Assembly: GCF_000226255.1 (NCBI RefSeq)
Contig: NZ_AGFG01000062.1
Location: 1-57,885 of the forward strand
Source: Desulfovibrio sp. A2
GTDB lineage: Bacteria > Desulfobacterota > Desulfovibrionia > Desulfovibrionales > Desulfovibrionaceae
DNA length: 57,885 nt
Direction: 5' to 3'
Shown here: positions 25,131 through 33,899 of the stretch, one piece after another
How the letters are laid out: every line of letters starts with the position of its first letter
How positions within the stretch are numbered: the first letter of the stretch is position 1
The notes under the pieces: generated by a model
What the model saw: the letters and a program-made list of their open reading frames with translations, nothing else
Told to the model about the DNA's origin: nothing
Databases searched by the model: none
Translations under genes and position numbers: made by a program

Positions 25131-26687
25131 TCAGACGCCGTCGGGCACGGGCAGCAGGATGTCCACCATGCAGCCGAGGCCAGGCCCCGCCGCCACGTCC
25201 AGCCGTCCGCCGTGGGCCCGCACGATGCCCGCCGCGCGGGCGAGGCCGCGCCCTTTGCCCTCGTGCCGGGCCTTGGTGGAAAAATAGGGGTCGCGCATGC
25301 GGCACAGGGTATCCGCGTCCATGCCCCGGCCGGTGTCGCGCACGCGCACCCGCAGCCACCGGCCGGGCAGACGCGGTGAAGGCGGAACAAGCGCGGTTTC
25401 CACCAGGATGCGCCCGGCTTGGTCATCGCCGCGCAGGGTCGCTGGCGCATGCGGGTCCGCTGCCGGGTGGGAGGCGGGTGCGCTGGCGGGCACAGCGTCG
25501 GCCGCGTGGTGCCCCGGAGTCGTCGCTTGTCCCGGCTGCCCCGATTGCCCCGCTTGCACGGACTGCCCCGATTGCCCCGCTTGCACAGACCAGGCCGCGT
25601 TGCGCCAGATTTCGGCAAAGGCCTCGCGCAGACGGGCGGCATCCACGCGGACCAGCGGCAGGCGGTCCGCATCCGGCCGTTCCGGGGTGGGATTTTCCGA
25701 TGACGGCTTTTGCGCGGGCAGGCCGCAGGAGACCGCCCAGCGGGCTTCCGGAGGCAGTTCCCCGGCCAGTTCGGCGCACCAGGCCGTGACCAGGGGGCGC
25801 AGGTCGGCCGGTTCGGCCGTCAGGTCCACGCGCCCGGCAATGGACTGGGCGAAGGCGATGACCTCCTTGGCGCGCTGGCACCCCAAGACGATGTTGTCCA
25901 GGCTGCGCACCACCATGGGGTCCACGGCGGGGTGGGGGCCGTCCGCGCGTTGCGGGGCGGCGTGCAGCCGTGAAATGGCGATCTCCGCGAAGCCCAGGAC
26001 GGAGGCCACCACGTTGCCGAAGTCGTGCGCCAGGCCCACGGCCAGCGCGTCCAGCGCCTGGCGCAGGTGGGCGTTGGGCGTTGCGGGCGGGGCGGTGGGG
26101 TGGACATGCGAAGGGCCGGGCGCATGGACCGGCGGGGGCGCGCCCGCGACGGGTTCCGGCTGAAGCGGCCCGGGTGCGGGGGGCGCAAGGGATGCGGGGG
26201 TGCCGGCCAGATCGGGCAGATCGGGCAAAAGGGGCAGGTCGGGGGCATGTAGTTGCAGCAGCACGCCCATCCGTCCGGAGGATGCGGCCTGACCGGCGGG
26301 CGCCCCGGTGGAATCCCGCAAATCCGGGCAGCCGGGAATGGCGCGGACTTCTTCCAGGGCCAGGGTGCGCACCAGCACGCCGCCCCGGGCGTGGGCGGGC
26401 CGCTGGCCCGATGGCGCGGGGGAGGGCGGGGCGTCGCCCTGCATGTCACGCGGATTGGGCACCGCGCCCGGGTCTGGGAGGGGGGGCGGGGACTCGATCA
26501 GCCAGTGCCACCCGGCGCACGGCGGACAGCCGTCGGCAAGGGGCAGCAGGTTGTGCAGCATGGCGTCCGGCGGGAGGGCGGCAAGCCCCAGCGCGCGCAG
26601 GAACAGGCCGCTCGCGCCCAGCACGCGGCCCGAGGGGGCCACCGCGCAAAGGCCGGTACCGGCGTGGTCGTGCAGCAGGCGTGTCAT
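25131..26687 (-). CDS. Sensor histidine kinase, partner of the NtrC-type regulator
   Basis: The 518 aa protein has a PAS-like N-terminal region without membrane helices, long Pro/Ala/Gly linkers, an NtrB-type H-box (VGLAHDFGNVV, phospho-accepting His221; GN replaces the common NN), and a degenerate-looking ATPase with N-box EIWRNAAWSV, G1 DTGRGM and G2 GKGRGLA. It is probably cytoplasmic. The start is uncertain: ATG 26687 is chosen because the folded part begins there, while the frame extends to 27083 through low-complexity sequence. Gene order kinase then regulator with a 14-base gap implies a functional pair. Confidence 0.85.
   Translation of the reverse strand: MTRLLHDHAGTGLCAVAPSGRVLGASGLFLRALGLAALPPDAMLHNLLPLADGCPPCAGWHWLIESPPPLPDPGAVPNPRDMQGDAPPSPAPSGQRPAHARGGVLVRTLALEEVRAIPGCPDLRDSTGAPAGQAASSGRMGVLLQLHAPDLPLLPDLPDLAGTPASLAPPAPGPLQPEPVAGAPPPVHAPGPSHVHPTAPPATPNAHLRQALDALAVGLAHDFGNVVASVLGFAEIAISRLHAAPQRADGPHPAVDPMVVRSLDNIVLGCQRAKEVIAFAQSIAGRVDLTAEPADLRPLVTAWCAELAGELPPEARWAVSCGLPAQKPSSENPTPERPDADRLPLVRVDAARLREAFAEIWRNAAWSVQAGQSGQSVQAGQSGQPGQATTPGHHAADAVPASAPASHPAADPHAPATLRGDDQAGRILVETALVPPSPRLPGRWLRVRVRDTGRGMDADTLCRMRDPYFSTKARHEGKGRGLARAAGIVRAHGGRLDVAAGPGLGCMVDILLPVPDGV
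25536..25589 (-). repeat. 27-bp direct duplication in the kinase linker
   Basis: Two nearly identical 27-base units (25536-25562 and 25563-25589) encode a repeated Ser-Val-Gln-Ala-Gly-Gln-Ser-Gly-Gln segment between the kinase N-box and G1 box. The period keeps frame. Confidence 0.8.
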
Positions 26688-26944
26688 GTGTTTCCCGCGT
26701 CCGGAGGGCGCGGCGGGGAAATCCGCCGGGCTCCGTCGTGTCTCCATACTGCGCAAAGTCGCGCCGCAAGGCAATGGTCCGGGGCGCGGAACCTGCGGTG
26801 CCGACTGGGAAAAGCGCATGGTGCTGCGCGGGCTGCGAGCCTTACGGCTCATGGAGCGCGCTGGCGGGGGGAGACGGGGGCACGGGTGCTCAGGGGCGGG
26901 GTTGCCGTGCGCCCGCCATGCGTTGCGACAAACGCCGGGCAGGG

Positions 26945-29095
26945 TCAGCGGCGACGCGAGGTGTCCATTTCCCGCAGACGCTGGCGTATCTGGCGCGCCC
27001 GGCGCGGGCCGATGCCCGGCACCTCGGCCAGCTCCTTCTCGCTGGCCTCGCGCATGGCGGCCAGCGTGCCGAAGCGGTCCCACAACAGGCGGGCGGTTTT
27101 GGGGCCCACGCCCTCAACGCGTTGCAACTCGCCGGTCAGCGCCGCCCCGGCCCGGGCGCGGCGGTGCCGCCCGATGGCGAAGTCGTGCACCGCGTCGCGC
27201 ACGTGCTGGAGAAACAGCAGTTCGGGCGCGCCGTCGCGCAGGGGCAGCGGATTGCTCCTGTCGGGCAGAAAGATGCGGTCGGCCACGTTGCCCGCGCGGC
27301 GGTCGGCCCGGCCGTCCTCGGTACGGGCCTTGGCGATGGAGGCCAGGGCGAACAACCCCTCGCCGCCCGCCTCGCGGATGGCCCTGCGCACGGCGGAAAG
27401 CTGGCCCCTGCCGCCGTCGATCAGCACCAGGTCCGGCCATGGCGGGCCGGAGGCAATGCGCCGCCGCGCCCATTCGGCCAGGGCGGCGTAGTCGTCGCCC
27501 GCCGTGAAGGACGCAGCCGGGAGGGTCGTGGATTCTGGCGATTCGGCAGGTGTGGGCGTGGGGGCGCCCCCAGCGGGGGCGGGACTGTCCGCTATTTCCG
27601 TGGATGCGAGCGGTCTGGCATCGCCGGAAGGGGACTCGTGCCCGGCGGGGCGGTCCACGGGGCGGTCGAGGGCGTAGGCCCGCCAGGCGTCGCGCAGCGG
27701 GCGGCCATCCTCGAAGACCACCATGCCCGCGCGGGTGGACCGGCCCCCGGTGTGCGAAATGTCCACGGCCTCCACCCGGCGTACCGGTTCGGAAAGATGC
27801 AGGGCGCGGGCCAGCAGTTCCGGCAGGGGGGCTTCCGTCTCGCGGCGGGCATGCTCGCGCGCGTTGGCGGCGGCCATGTCCACCAGCCGGTTTTCCTCGG
27901 GCGAGCGGGGGGCCGCGATGCGCACCGGGCCGCCACGCAGGTCGGCCAGGGTTTCCTCTATGGCGCGCAGGCTCATATCCGTGGCCGCCTGAGCAACGAG
28001 CATTCCGGGGGCGGTGGGCATGCCGGGCTCGTCGGCCAGCTCCGGTCCGCCCTGCACGGCCAGCCCGTCCGGTTCGGGGGCGTCGGGGGCGTCGGGGGCA
28101 TCGTCGAGGTCGTTTCCGTCCACCGTCACCGGCAGCCATGGCACCACGATGCGTGCGGGAATGGCCGAATGCGGACCGTAGAACTGGCCGAGGAAGCTCA
28201 GCAGCAGTTCCGGGGCTTCTTCAAAGCCCAGTCCCGGCCACAGGAAGGCCCGTCCGTCCAGCACAGCCCCCTGGCGCACGAACAGCACGCCAAGCCCAAG
28301 CCCGCCGCCGGTGTCCACGATGCCCACGACGTCCAGGTCGCCGCCGCCCGGCAGCACGGCGGCCTGGCGTTCCACGGTGCGCTCCACGGCCTTGATCTGG
28401 TCGCGCAGCGTGGCCGCCCGTTCGAATTCCAGCGCCTCCGAGGCGGTTTCCATCTCCGCGCGCAGTTGCCCGACAAGTTCGCCCGACCGTCCGGAAAGCA
28501 GCATTTCCACCCGCTGCACCAGTGCGGCGTAGTCCTCCCTGGGCACGTCGAAAACGCACGGGGCAAGGCACTGCCCTATGTAATGGTACAGGCAGGGGCG
28601 CACCCGGTTCTCCAGCGCCCTGTCCGTGCAGCGGCGCAGGGGAAAGGCGCGGTGGATGGCCTTCCACGTGGCGCGGGCAGCCCCGGCCGAGGTGAACGGC
28701 CCGTAGTACTGCGCCCCGTCGCGGCGCACTGCGCGCACGATGTCCAGGCGCGGGTAGGGGTGCTTTTTCTGCAACCGGAACAGCACGTACTGCTTGTCGT
28801 CGCGCAGCACGATGTTGTAGCGCGGCCGATGCTTTTTGATCAGGCTTGCTTCCAGCAGCAGCGCTTCTTTTTCGGTGGTGGTGCTGAGGGTGTCCAGGCG
28901 TTCGGCCTGGCGCAGCATGGCCAGGGTCTTGGGCGTTTGGGGCGGGGGCGCGCCCTCGGCGGCCTCGCGGAAATAGGACGCGACGCGGCGGCGCAGGTGC
29001 TTGGCCTTGCCCACGTACAGGATGCGACCGGCGGCGTCCTTGTACAGGTAGACGCCGGGCGTATCGGGAATGCTCGACATGACGGGCTTTTGCAT
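26945..29095 (-). CDS. uvrC: UvrC, excinuclease ABC subunit C
   Basis: UvrC makes the dual incision at UvrB-bound DNA lesions. The 716 aa protein has the GIY-YIG nuclease at 8-95 (PGVYLYKD, RILYVGKAKHLRRRV), four-Cys-region remnants (CLYHYIGQCLAPC), the UVR UvrB-binding helix pair (about 205-240), the RNase H-like C-terminal nuclease and two helix-hairpin-helix motifs (VEGVGPKTARLL, VPGIGPRRARQI, about 655-710). It is about 100 aa longer than E. coli UvrC because of two low-complexity Pro/Ala/Asp inserts (about 320-370 and 490-535). Start may be ATG 29095 or ATG 29080; both lack a strong ribosome site. Confidence 0.95.
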   Translation of the reverse strand: MQKPVMSSIPDTPGVYLYKDAAGRILYVGKAKHLRRRVASYFREAAEGAPPPQTPKTLAMLRQAERLDTLSTTTEKEALLLEASLIKKHRPRYNIVLRDDKQYVLFRLQKKHPYPRLDIVRAVRRDGAQYYGPFTSAGAARATWKAIHRAFPLRRCTDRALENRVRPCLYHYIGQCLAPCVFDVPREDYAALVQRVEMLLSGRSGELVGQLRAEMETASEALEFERAATLRDQIKAVERTVERQAAVLPGGGDLDVVGIVDTGGGLGLGVLFVRQGAVLDGRAFLWPGLGFEEAPELLLSFLGQFYGPHSAIPARIVVPWLPVTVDGNDLDDAPDAPDAPEPDGLAVQGGPELADEPGMPTAPGMLVAQAATDMSLRAIEETLADLRGGPVRIAAPRSPEENRLVDMAAANAREHARRETEAPLPELLARALHLSEPVRRVEAVDISHTGGRSTRAGMVVFEDGRPLRDAWRAYALDRPVDRPAGHESPSGDARPLASTEIADSPAPAGGAPTPTPAESPESTTLPAASFTAGDDYAALAEWARRRIASGPPWPDLVLIDGGRGQLSAVRRAIREAGGEGLFALASIAKARTEDGRADRRAGNVADRIFLPDRSNPLPLRDGAPELLFLQHVRDAVHDFAIGRHRRARAGAALTGELQRVEGVGPKTARLLWDRFGTLAAMREASEKELAEVPGIGPRRARQIRQRLREMDTSRRR

Positions 29096-29305
29096 GCGGA
29101 ATGGGCGGTCCGCCAGTGCGGAACCATGTGTCAAAAACGTGACTTTCGGGTTGCGGCATGGTCGCGCCGAGGGGGGCGGGCGCGATGCGTCGCGGTCTGG
29201 TCTCACCCATCGGGCGGCGCGCGTCAAGCATTGCCGGGCAGCCGGGCGGAGCTGCCCGAACCGGGTCGAAAAACTTCAACCGTAAAAAAAATTTTACACC
29301 GGCCC

Positions 29306-29334
29306 TTGCCAAGGGTTTTCGGGTGGAGTATCTT
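29306..29334 (+). promoter_or_regulatory. Promoter of the first porin
   Basis: TTGCCA (29306-29311), a 17-base spacer and TATCTT (29329-29334) lie 70 bases before the porin start. Just upstream is an AT palindrome GTAAAA-AAAA-TTTTAC (29282-29297) that could bind a regulator or act as an UP-like element. The rest of the 306-base gap after uvrC holds no gene. Confidence 0.6.
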
Positions 29335-29402
29335 GCACCCGAACCTTGTGTTCCCGCGTCAGGAACATCGCACTTGAACCGCAAAGGAAGGAAGGGAAAA
29401 CA

Positions 29403-30785
29403 ATGAAGCGCATCGTTACTCTGATGCTCGCCGCCATGCTGGTGCTCGGCTCCGTCGCCGGCGCCTCGGCTGCCGACATCAAGGCGAAAGGCCAGTGGGA
29501 CTTCAGCTTTGAATGGCTGGACAACACCAACTTCCAGGATGGTGACCAGGACGGCGGCAGCGAAGACGACTTCGGCGCCAAGCAGCGTCTGCGCACCCAG
29601 ATCGACATCATCGCCAGCGAAAACCTGCGCGGCGTGGTGTTCTTCGAAATGGGCGACACCGTGTGGGGTCGTTCCGACGGCGCCCTCGGCACCGACGGCA
29701 AGTCCGTTGAAGTGAAGCGTTCGTACATCGACTGGGTTGTGCCCAACACCGAACTGAAGGTCCGCATGGGCCTCCAGGGTCTGGCCCTGCCCGGCGCCGT
29801 CGCCGGTTCGCCGATCCTCGACGACGACGTGGCCGCCCTTACCCTGTCCTACGCCTTCAACGACATGGTCGGCCTGACCGCCTTCTGGGCGCGTCCGTAC
29901 GACACCAACTCTGGCGACACCACCGGCTCCAACAACATGGAAGAGCTCGACCTGTTCGGCGTTGTGGTGCCCGTGGCCCTCGACGGCGCCAAGATCACCC
30001 CGTGGGCCATGTACGGCGCCCTCGGCAAGGACGTTGACGGCGCCAGCGGCAACACCGCTTCCTCCGCTCAGGCCCTTTCCGGTCTGCGTCCGGTGAACCC
30101 CACCGGTGGTTCGACCTTCGCCGACGACACCAACGCCTGGTGGGGCGGCGCCTCTTTTGAACTGACCATGTTCTCGCCCCTGTCGTTCAAGATGGACGCC
30201 ATCTACGGCGCCGTTGACGGCGACGACGAAGAAATGGACCGCGCCGGCTGGATGGTCATCGGCGCCGTCGACTACAAGATGGACATGATGACCCCCGGCA
30301 TCTTCGCCTGGTACGCCTCCGGTGACGACGACGACGCCACCAACGGCTCCGAGCGTCTGCCCTACGTGTCGCCCGACTTCGGTCCGACCTCCTTCGGTAT
30401 GGACAAGGTGGGCGCGCCCATCGCGACCGACTCCATCGTGTCCGTCAGCGGCACCGGCCTGTGGGGCGTTGGCGTGCAGCTGGCCAACATCTCCTTCGTG
30501 GAGAACCTGAAGCACACCCTGCGCGTCGTGTACATGCAGGGCACCAACGACGAAGACATGGCTGCTGCCGCCGGCGATCCCCGCATCGCCTCCAACGGTC
30601 TGTACATGACCGATGAAGACAGCGCCTGGGAAGTGAACTTCGATCACTTCTACAAGATCTACGAGAACCTGGACCTGATCGTCGAAATGGGCTACATCAA
30701 GGCCGACCTCGACGAAGATACCTGGGGCACCGACGAGTTCAGCGACGCTTGGAAGCTGGGCTTCAACCTCAAGTACAGCTTCTAG
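29403..30785 (+). CDS. Outer-membrane porin, Desulfovibrio trimeric type (copy 1)
   Basis: The 460 aa precursor has a signal peptide cut after Ala-Ser-Ala (residue 24) and a mature protein of alternating amphipathic beta strands rich in Asp and aromatic residues, ending in Phe (NLKYSF), the classic outer-membrane assembly signal. It belongs to the family containing the major trimeric porin of D. vulgaris Hildenborough, thought to admit sulfate and small anions. AGGAAGG precedes the ATG. It is strongly similar to the next gene, most of all in the first 170 residues, pointing to tandem duplication. A promoter upstream and two hairpins downstream make it a separate transcription unit. Confidence 0.92.
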   Translation: MKRIVTLMLAAMLVLGSVAGASAADIKAKGQWDFSFEWLDNTNFQDGDQDGGSEDDFGAKQRLRTQIDIIASENLRGVVFFEMGDTVWGRSDGALGTDGKSVEVKRSYIDWVVPNTELKVRMGLQGLALPGAVAGSPILDDDVAALTLSYAFNDMVGLTAFWARPYDTNSGDTTGSNNMEELDLFGVVVPVALDGAKITPWAMYGALGKDVDGASGNTASSAQALSGLRPVNPTGGSTFADDTNAWWGGASFELTMFSPLSFKMDAIYGAVDGDDEEMDRAGWMVIGAVDYKMDMMTPGIFAWYASGDDDDATNGSERLPYVSPDFGPTSFGMDKVGAPIATDSIVSVSGTGLWGVGVQLANISFVENLKHTLRVVYMQGTNDEDMAAAAGDPRIASNGLYMTDEDSAWEVNFDHFYKIYENLDLIVEMGYIKADLDEDTWGTDEFSDAWKLGFNLKYSF

Positions 30786-30811
30786 GTTGCATCGTTCCTG
30801 ACGCACCCCAG

Positions 30812-30838
30812 GGGGAGGCCGCAAGGCCTCCCCTTTTT
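30812..30838 (+). terminator. Terminator of porin 1
   Basis: A 9-bp stem GGGGAGGCC/GGCCTCCCC with a GCAA loop is followed by TTTTT. This is a strong intrinsic terminator. Confidence 0.9.
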
Positions 30839-30845
30839 CGTCCAA

Positions 30846-30879
30846 CGAAGAGGGCCACCCGGCATGGTGGCCCTCTTCG
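30846..30879. terminator. Second long hairpin after porin 1
   Basis: A perfect 14-bp stem (30846-30859 with 30866-30879) with a 6-base loop follows the terminator by seven bases. It lacks a T-run, so it may protect mRNA ends or back up termination. Confidence 0.6.
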
Positions 30880-31229
30880 TGTCTGTGGTGGTTGGGCGGA
30901 GCAAGCACGGAGACGGTCGACGCACGCCGGCCAGCGTCCCTTGCGCATCCGCCGACTGGTCACGGGCACATGGACTGCCGGGACGGGCACCGGAGCTCCG
31001 ACAACGCGAAGCGAAGAGGGGCAGATGGGGGCTGGCCGGAACCTTTGTGGGGCATGCGCGAGGCGGCGCTACGTGCCATGTGGGCGATTGCCATTTTTGT
31101 CGTACAAAAAAAGCGCTCTCAGAAGGGGAAAAGGCGCTTGTCGCGTGATTGTTGCCAAAATTTTAAACTTCGGATACGTAAGGCGGGTGGTTTCAGGCAA
31201 CCCCAACAGCAAAGAAGGAAGGAGACTCC
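30880..31229. other. Gap between the two porins
   Basis: No gene is supported. A short inverted repeat AAGCGC/GCGCTT next to a run of seven A residues (31107-31140) would be a terminator only on the minus strand, where no gene ends. TTGCCA at 31152 copies the -35 of porin 1, but the matching -10 (TACGTA) is poor. Confidence 0.5.
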
Positions 31230-32633
31230 ATGAAACGTTTTGCTACCCTGATGCTGGCCTTCGCGCTGGTGCTGGGCGCCTTCTCCGCTGCCCAGGCCGC
31301 CGATATCAAGGCCAAGGGCGTGTGGGCGTTCGACTTCTCGTGGCTCGACAACGGCGACTACACCTCCGCCGATGACGACGGCAACAGCGACGACGATTTC
31401 TCCGCCAGCCAGCGCTTCCGCACCCAGATCGACGTCATCGCCAGCGAAGCCCTGAAGGGCGTCGTGTTCTTCGAAGTGGGCAACACCGTGTGGGGCCGCG
31501 CTGACGGCGCCCTCGGCACCGACGGCAAGTCCGTCGAAGTCCGCCGTTCGTACATCGACTGGGTTGTGCCCAACACCGATGTGAAGGTCCGCATGGGCCT
31601 GCAGGGCCTGGCCCTGCCCGGCGCCGTGGTGCCCTCCTCCCCCGTGTTCGACGACGACGTGGCCGGCCTGACCGTGTCCTACGCCATCAACGACATGGTG
31701 GGCGTGACCGCCCTGTGGGCTCGCCCGGCCGATTCCAACAACGGCAACTCCGACGGCAAAAACGACTTCGACGAAGCCGACGTGTTCGCCCTCGTGGTGC
31801 CCGTGACCCTGGACGGCTTCAAGGTGACCCCCTACGGCGTGTACGCTTCCGTGGGCAAGGACGCCGGCTTTGCCGGTTCCACCAACGGCGGCTATGAATT
31901 CGGTCAGGGCATGCTGAGCATGGACCAGACTGTCAACGGCGTGAGCGGCCTTTCCGATACCTACGACGCCTGGTGGGGCGGCGTGGCCTTTGAAATGAGC
32001 TACTTCGCTCCCTTCTCCCTGAAGATGGACGCCGTGTACGGTTCCAAGACCGCCGAAAGCGACGACGACGCCGCCGAGCGCGCCGGCTGGCTGGTTGCCG
32101 CCCTTGCCGAGTACAAGCTCGACATGGTCACCCCCGGCATCCTGGCCTGGTACGGCTCCGGTGAAGACGACGACATCACCGACGGTTCCGAGCGCATGCC
32201 CTCCATCTCCCCCACCGGTTGGGGCGTGACCAGCTTCGGCTTCCCCGGTTCCGTGTACCGTCAGGACACCTACTTCGGCCTGAACGGCGCCGGCACCTGG
32301 GCCGTGGGCCTGCAGCTGGCTGACATCTCCTTCCTGGAGAACCTGTCGCACGTGTTCCGCGTGGTCTACATGCAGGGCACCAACGACGCCGACGTCGTGA
32401 AGGGCAATGCCCCTGTCATTTCCGCATTCGCCCCGACCACGAGTGAAGTGTTCCTGACCGACGACGACAGCGCCATCGAAGTGAACTTCGACACCACCTA
32501 CAAGATCTACGAGAACCTCTCCCTCGTGGTCGAAATGGGCTGGATCAAGCTCGACATGGACGAAGACACCTGGGGTTCGGACGACTACTCCGACGCCAAG
32601 AAGCTGGTCTTCAACTTCATCTACGAGTTCTAA
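31230..32633 (+). CDS. Outer-membrane porin, Desulfovibrio trimeric type (copy 2)
   Basis: The 467 aa precursor has a signal peptide ending Ala-Gln-Ala (residue 24) and a beta-barrel pattern ending in Phe (NFIYEF). It is a paralogue of the preceding porin: long stretches such as DGALGTDGKSVEV and SYIDWVVPNT are shared, while surface-loop-like segments (for example residues 210-245 and 345-360) differ. That pattern suggests the two barrels share a scaffold but differ in loops and possibly in selectivity. The ATG follows AAGGAAGGAG. It has its own terminator, so it may be regulated apart from copy 1. Confidence 0.92.
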   Translation: MKRFATLMLAFALVLGAFSAAQAADIKAKGVWAFDFSWLDNGDYTSADDDGNSDDDFSASQRFRTQIDVIASEALKGVVFFEVGNTVWGRADGALGTDGKSVEVRRSYIDWVVPNTDVKVRMGLQGLALPGAVVPSSPVFDDDVAGLTVSYAINDMVGVTALWARPADSNNGNSDGKNDFDEADVFALVVPVTLDGFKVTPYGVYASVGKDAGFAGSTNGGYEFGQGMLSMDQTVNGVSGLSDTYDAWWGGVAFEMSYFAPFSLKMDAVYGSKTAESDDDAAERAGWLVAALAEYKLDMVTPGILAWYGSGEDDDITDGSERMPSISPTGWGVTSFGFPGSVYRQDTYFGLNGAGTWAVGLQLADISFLENLSHVFRVVYMQGTNDADVVKGNAPVISAFAPTTSEVFLTDDDSAIEVNFDTTYKIYENLSLVVEMGWIKLDMDEDTWGSDDYSDAKKLVFNFIYEF

Positions 32634-32663
32634 GCCTTACCCTGCCTGATTCCACACACCCCG

Positions 32664-32690
32664 CCGGGGGCCGCAAGGCCCCCGGTTTTT
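32664..32690 (+). terminator. Terminator of porin 2
   Basis: A 9-bp stem CCGGGGGCC/GGCCCCCGG with a GCAA loop is followed by TTTTT. It has the same loop as the porin 1 terminator. Confidence 0.9.
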
Positions 32691-32911
32691 CATTTGGAGC
32701 GCCAGGTTCTCATGACGGCGTGCGAAAGCCCGTCATTCCTCGCATACCCCTAGCTCGCCTGGCCTGTGCCGCTGACCTGCCTGGGGCGCAGACAGCGCGC
32801 TGCCGTGCCCGGCAGGGCGGTACGCCCAACATGCCAGCCCGAAAGGAGGGTGGGGGTATGGTCGCACCGTCGTCGCTTCCTTTTCATATCCCGCCCCGCC
32901 CACAACGCGAA

Positions 32912-32952
32912 ACGGCCCGCCGCGTCGCGGTTGCACCGGACGGGCGGGCCGT
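32912..32952 (-). terminator. Probable terminator of the CBS-domain gene
   Basis: A 10-bp stem ACGGCCCGCC/GGCGGGCCGT with a 21-base loop lies 43 bases after the minus-strand stop at 32995 and is followed on that strand by TTCGCGTTG. The rest of the 360-base gap after porin 2 shows no gene. Confidence 0.5.
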
Positions 32953-32994
32953 GCAGGCCATATCTTCTGGCGGCGGTGCCGCCTGGTGCTCGCG

Positions 32995-33666
32995 CTAGGC
33001 GGGGTGCACGTTGTCGCGCGCCCAGTACATGAGCGGAAAGCGCCCCTTCACCGCCTCGATGATGCGGTTTTCCTCGGCGCGGTCCATGGGCAGGATGCGG
33101 ATGTACACCCGGCGCGTGGGCCCGGTGCTGTCGTCCATGGAGGTAAGGATGGAGATGATGCGCGCGTTGTGTTCGCGCAGGGTGTCCACGATGGGCTTCA
33201 GCGTGCCGGGGGTGTTCTCCAGTTCAAAGGCGAACTGCACGCCGCCGTGGCGCACGCCGGTGATGGTGATGAGCACCTTGAACACGTCGCTGTCCGAGAT
33301 GATGCCCACCAGCTTGCCGCCGTCGTCGATCACGGGCAGGCCGCCGATGCGCTTCTCGATCATGTTCAGGGCCACGGTTTCCACGGTGTCGTCGGCGCGC
33401 ACGGTGAACGGGTCGCGCGTCATGATGTCTTTGACCTTGATTTCGGAAAGCAGATAGTACAGCTCGTGCATGTCGAGCGTCGTGGCCTTGGAGGGCGAGG
33501 CTTCCTTGATGTCCCGGTCGGAGACGATGCCGATGAGCCGCCCTTCGGCGTCCACCACGGGCAACCGGCGGATGCGGTTCTCCTTGAGTATCTTGGACGC
33601 CTTCATCATTGACGTGTCAGGCGTGACGGTGATGACATCCTTGGTCATCCATTCGCGGATGAGCAT
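32995..33666 (-). CDS. CBS-pair and ACT domain protein (AcuB-like)
   Basis: The 223 aa cytoplasmic protein has two CBS motifs (about 8-60, starting IREWMTKDVITVTPDTSM, and about 78-132, starting VKDIMTRDPFTVRADDTV) and a C-terminal ACT-like domain (about 140-220). CBS pairs usually sense adenine nucleotides and ACT domains amino acids. AcuB of Bacillus, linked to acetoin use, has this layout, but no acetoin gene lies here, so the name reflects architecture only. GGAGGATTCACCGC precedes the ATG, giving a strong ribosome site. Confidence 0.9.
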   Translation of the reverse strand: MLIREWMTKDVITVTPDTSMMKASKILKENRIRRLPVVDAEGRLIGIVSDRDIKEASPSKATTLDMHELYYLLSEIKVKDIMTRDPFTVRADDTVETVALNMIEKRIGGLPVIDDGGKLVGIISDSDVFKVLITITGVRHGGVQFAFELENTPGTLKPIVDTLREHNARIISILTSMDDSTGPTRRVYIRILPMDRAEENRIIEAVKGRFPLMYWARDNVHPA

Positions 33667-33899
33667 GCGGTGAATCCTCCTTCGTCGCGGGTGGCGCGCG
33701 TTGATGGTCTAGGGTATCCTGTTGGAACCATTCTATACCTGTTTCCGGGTGGAGCACAACCACCCGGGGCGGCCCCGCCGCGTGGCCCGGCCGGGAACCT
33801 CGATCTCACGGGCTTGCGCGGCACCGTCCGCTGGCGCATGTCCTCGCGGCGGTTGTGGAACCGCCGGACCGTCGCACCACGCATACGAAAGGAACAGCC

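Noticed and set aside
30880..31229. Small plus-strand open frames between the porins
   Set aside because: They are Arg/Gly-rich, without ribosome sites, and not coding-like.
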